Shown here: positions 12,602 through 13,479 of the stretch, in pieces
Position numbering within the stretch: the first letter of the stretch is position 1
How the letters are laid out: each line of letters opens with the position of its first letter
Program-made: the position numbers and the translations under genes
Source of the DNA: Coriobacteriaceae bacterium
Lineage (GTDB): Bacteria; Actinomycetota; Coriobacteriia; Coriobacteriales; Coriobacteriaceae
Direction of reading: 5' to 3'
Assembly (NCBI GenBank): GCA_902363875.1
Contig: CABJBO010000043.1
Location: 1 to 13,479 of the forward strand
Length of the DNA: 13,479 bases
Notes under the pieces: model-generated
What the model saw: the letters and a program-made list of their open reading frames with translations, nothing else
The model's database searches: none
What the model was told of the DNA's origin: nothing

Positions 12602-13273
12602 CTAGACCGAATAGCCTTGGCCGCGATGCGTCGTCAAATACCCCTTGATGCCGATTTTTTCGAGCGTGGTGCGCAGGCGGTTGATGTTGACGGTGAGCGT
12701 ATTGTCGTCCACGAAGGCGTCGGAGTCCCACAGGTCCTGCATGATGGCCGAGCGCGAGACGATCTTGCCCGCGCGGCTCAGGAGCAGCGAGAGAATGCGC
12801 AGCTCATTTTTGGTGAGCTCGGTGCTGTCGCCGGTCGCCGTGTTGGTGACCATAGAGCGGGCGAGGTCGAGCTCCAGCCCCTTGTGGACGAGCGTGCTGC
12901 GCTCGCCTGACGCCGCGGTGCGACGCAGCAGTGCGTTGATGCGCGCCACGAGCACGCGCGCGCTATAGGGCTTGGGAACAAAGTCGTCCGCGCCGAGCGT
13001 CATGGCCATGACCTCGTCGATCTCGGTCGTGCGCGACGTGAGGACGATGATGGGGACCTCGGATTCGCGGCGAACCTCGTGGCAGATATGCTGGCCGTCC
13101 TTGACGGGAAGCGTGAGGTCGAGCAGCACCAGATCGGGCGCGGCGGCGAGAATATCGCGCGAGACATGCTCGAACGATTCGCAGGCCTCGATTTCAAACC
13201 CGGCGCGGGCAAGGATGTCGACAAGCTCACGACGAATGGGCTCGTCGTCCTCAACGATATAGATTAGCGCCAT
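12602..13273 (-). CDS. Response regulator, OmpR/PhoB family
   Basis: A cytoplasmic DNA-binding regulator activated by its partner kinase. The 223 residues have a receiver domain (about 1-115) with acidic pocket D9/D10, phospho-acceptor D52 in LVLLDLTLPVKDG, T79 in VLTS and K101 in FVPKPYS. A winged-helix effector domain (about 128-223) contains TKNELRILSLLL, the recognition helix region (TLTVNINRLRTTLEKIG) and the wing (HRGQGYSV). I chose the ATG at 13273 because the receiver starts directly after it and GGGGAG (13282-13287) is well placed; the frame is open to 13438 but the extra residues resemble no domain. It is the first gene of the operon with the histidine kinase. Family is secure; target genes are unknown. 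Confidence 0.95.
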   Translation of the reverse strand: MALIYIVEDDEPIRRELVDILARAGFEIEACESFEHVSRDILAAAPDLVLLDLTLPVKDGQHICHEVRRESEVPIIVLTSRTTEIDEVMAMTLGADDFVPKPYSARVLVARINALLRRTAASGERSTLVHKGLELDLARSMVTNTATGDSTELTKNELRILSLLLSRAGKIVSRSAIMQDLWDSDAFVDDNTLTVNINRLRTTLEKIGIKGYLTTHRGQGYSV

Positions 13274-13306
13274 GGATTCCGCTCCCCTCTTGATTGTCTT
13301 GCCACC

Positions 13307-13312
13307 ATTATG
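13307..13312 (-). promoter_or_regulatory. Possible -10 element of the two-component operon
   Basis: CATAAT on the minus strand lies 33 bases upstream of the response regulator start. No convincing -35 is visible, so this is tentative. Confidence 0.35.
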
Positions 13313-13446
13313 GCTGCGAAACTGCAGGTGCGCGCCACGCACGTCGCCAAGGTGACAGAATTGTTCGCGAGCGGGGGCGTTTTGTCCGCCTCGCACTCGC
13401 AGCGGTGGCGGGAACCAAAATGATTCTTTAATCCCCATTACAGTTT

Positions 13447-13472
13447 GAGTCGTCCGAAAGGGCGGCTCTTTT
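13447..13472 (+). terminator. Terminator-like hairpin, rightward, no visible gene
   Basis: GAGTCGTCC (13447-13455) pairs with GGGCGGCTC (13460-13468) with two G-T wobbles around a GAAA tetraloop, then TTTT (13469-13472). It faces right, but the adjacent response regulator gene is on the minus strand, so the transcript it would end is not identified. It may belong to a short plus-strand RNA from 13274-13446 or to antisense transcription. Confidence 0.55.
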
Positions 13473-13479
13473 CCGTTGC

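Noticed and set aside
1..13479. CRISPR array, tRNA, rRNA, prophage or complete insertion sequence
   Set aside because: No regularly spaced direct repeats, tRNA-like cloverleaf, rRNA stretch, integrase or transposase reading frame was recognised on either strand.

Overview
The window looks like a chromosomal core region of a high-GC gut actinobacterium, most likely Coriobacteriia and probably Collinsella or a close relative. That is an inference from overall base and codon use, the set of genes and the style of the intergenic palindromes; no rRNA or other marker gene is present to settle it. I see no phage gene, transposase, CRISPR array or tRNA.

Layout from left to right: a 392-base non-coding stretch with palindromes and an orphan terminator (1-392); nhaA, Na+/H+ antiporter (minus, 393-1751); ppaC, Mn-dependent inorganic pyrophosphatase (minus, 2019-2942); a ROK-family sugar kinase, probably glucokinase (minus, 3102-4055); divergently, a GntR/UTRA regulator (4396-5115) followed by manA, mannose-6-phosphate isomerase (5188-6120), both plus; pcrA/uvrD-type DNA helicase (minus, 6402-9302); uppP, undecaprenyl-diphosphatase (minus, 9660-10640, TTG start); divergently, a UspA-type stress protein (plus, 10889-11326); and a two-gene two-component system (minus) with an OmpR-type response regulator (12602-13273) and a small two-TM histidine kinase (11549-12592).

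Functional groups: the ROK kinase, GntR/UTRA regulator and ManA form a divergent hexose-phosphate cluster in which the regulator may control both directions. The response regulator and histidine kinase form a tight operon (9-base gap) whose H-box and paired membrane helices resemble intramembrane-sensing kinases of the BceS type, but no ABC transporter is visible. The other genes are independent housekeeping units: ion homeostasis, pyrophosphate removal, DNA repair/unwinding, cell-wall lipid-carrier recycling and stress response.

The most unusual content is between genes. Three genes (pcrA, uppP, usp) carry long, strongly base-paired inverted repeats between or around the stop codon and the intrinsic terminator: a perfect 30-bp arm pair after pcrA (6265-6394), a 16-bp arm pair enclosing the terminator after uppP (9545-9644), and a 93-nt compound rod after usp (11340-11432). 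Three further palindromes of the GGGACAGG / GGGGTCAG style lie near 3059, 4111 and 9442. They resemble the repeats mobilised by REP-associated tyrosine transposases elsewhere, although no such transposase is in the window. No complete new system is evident from the coding genes.
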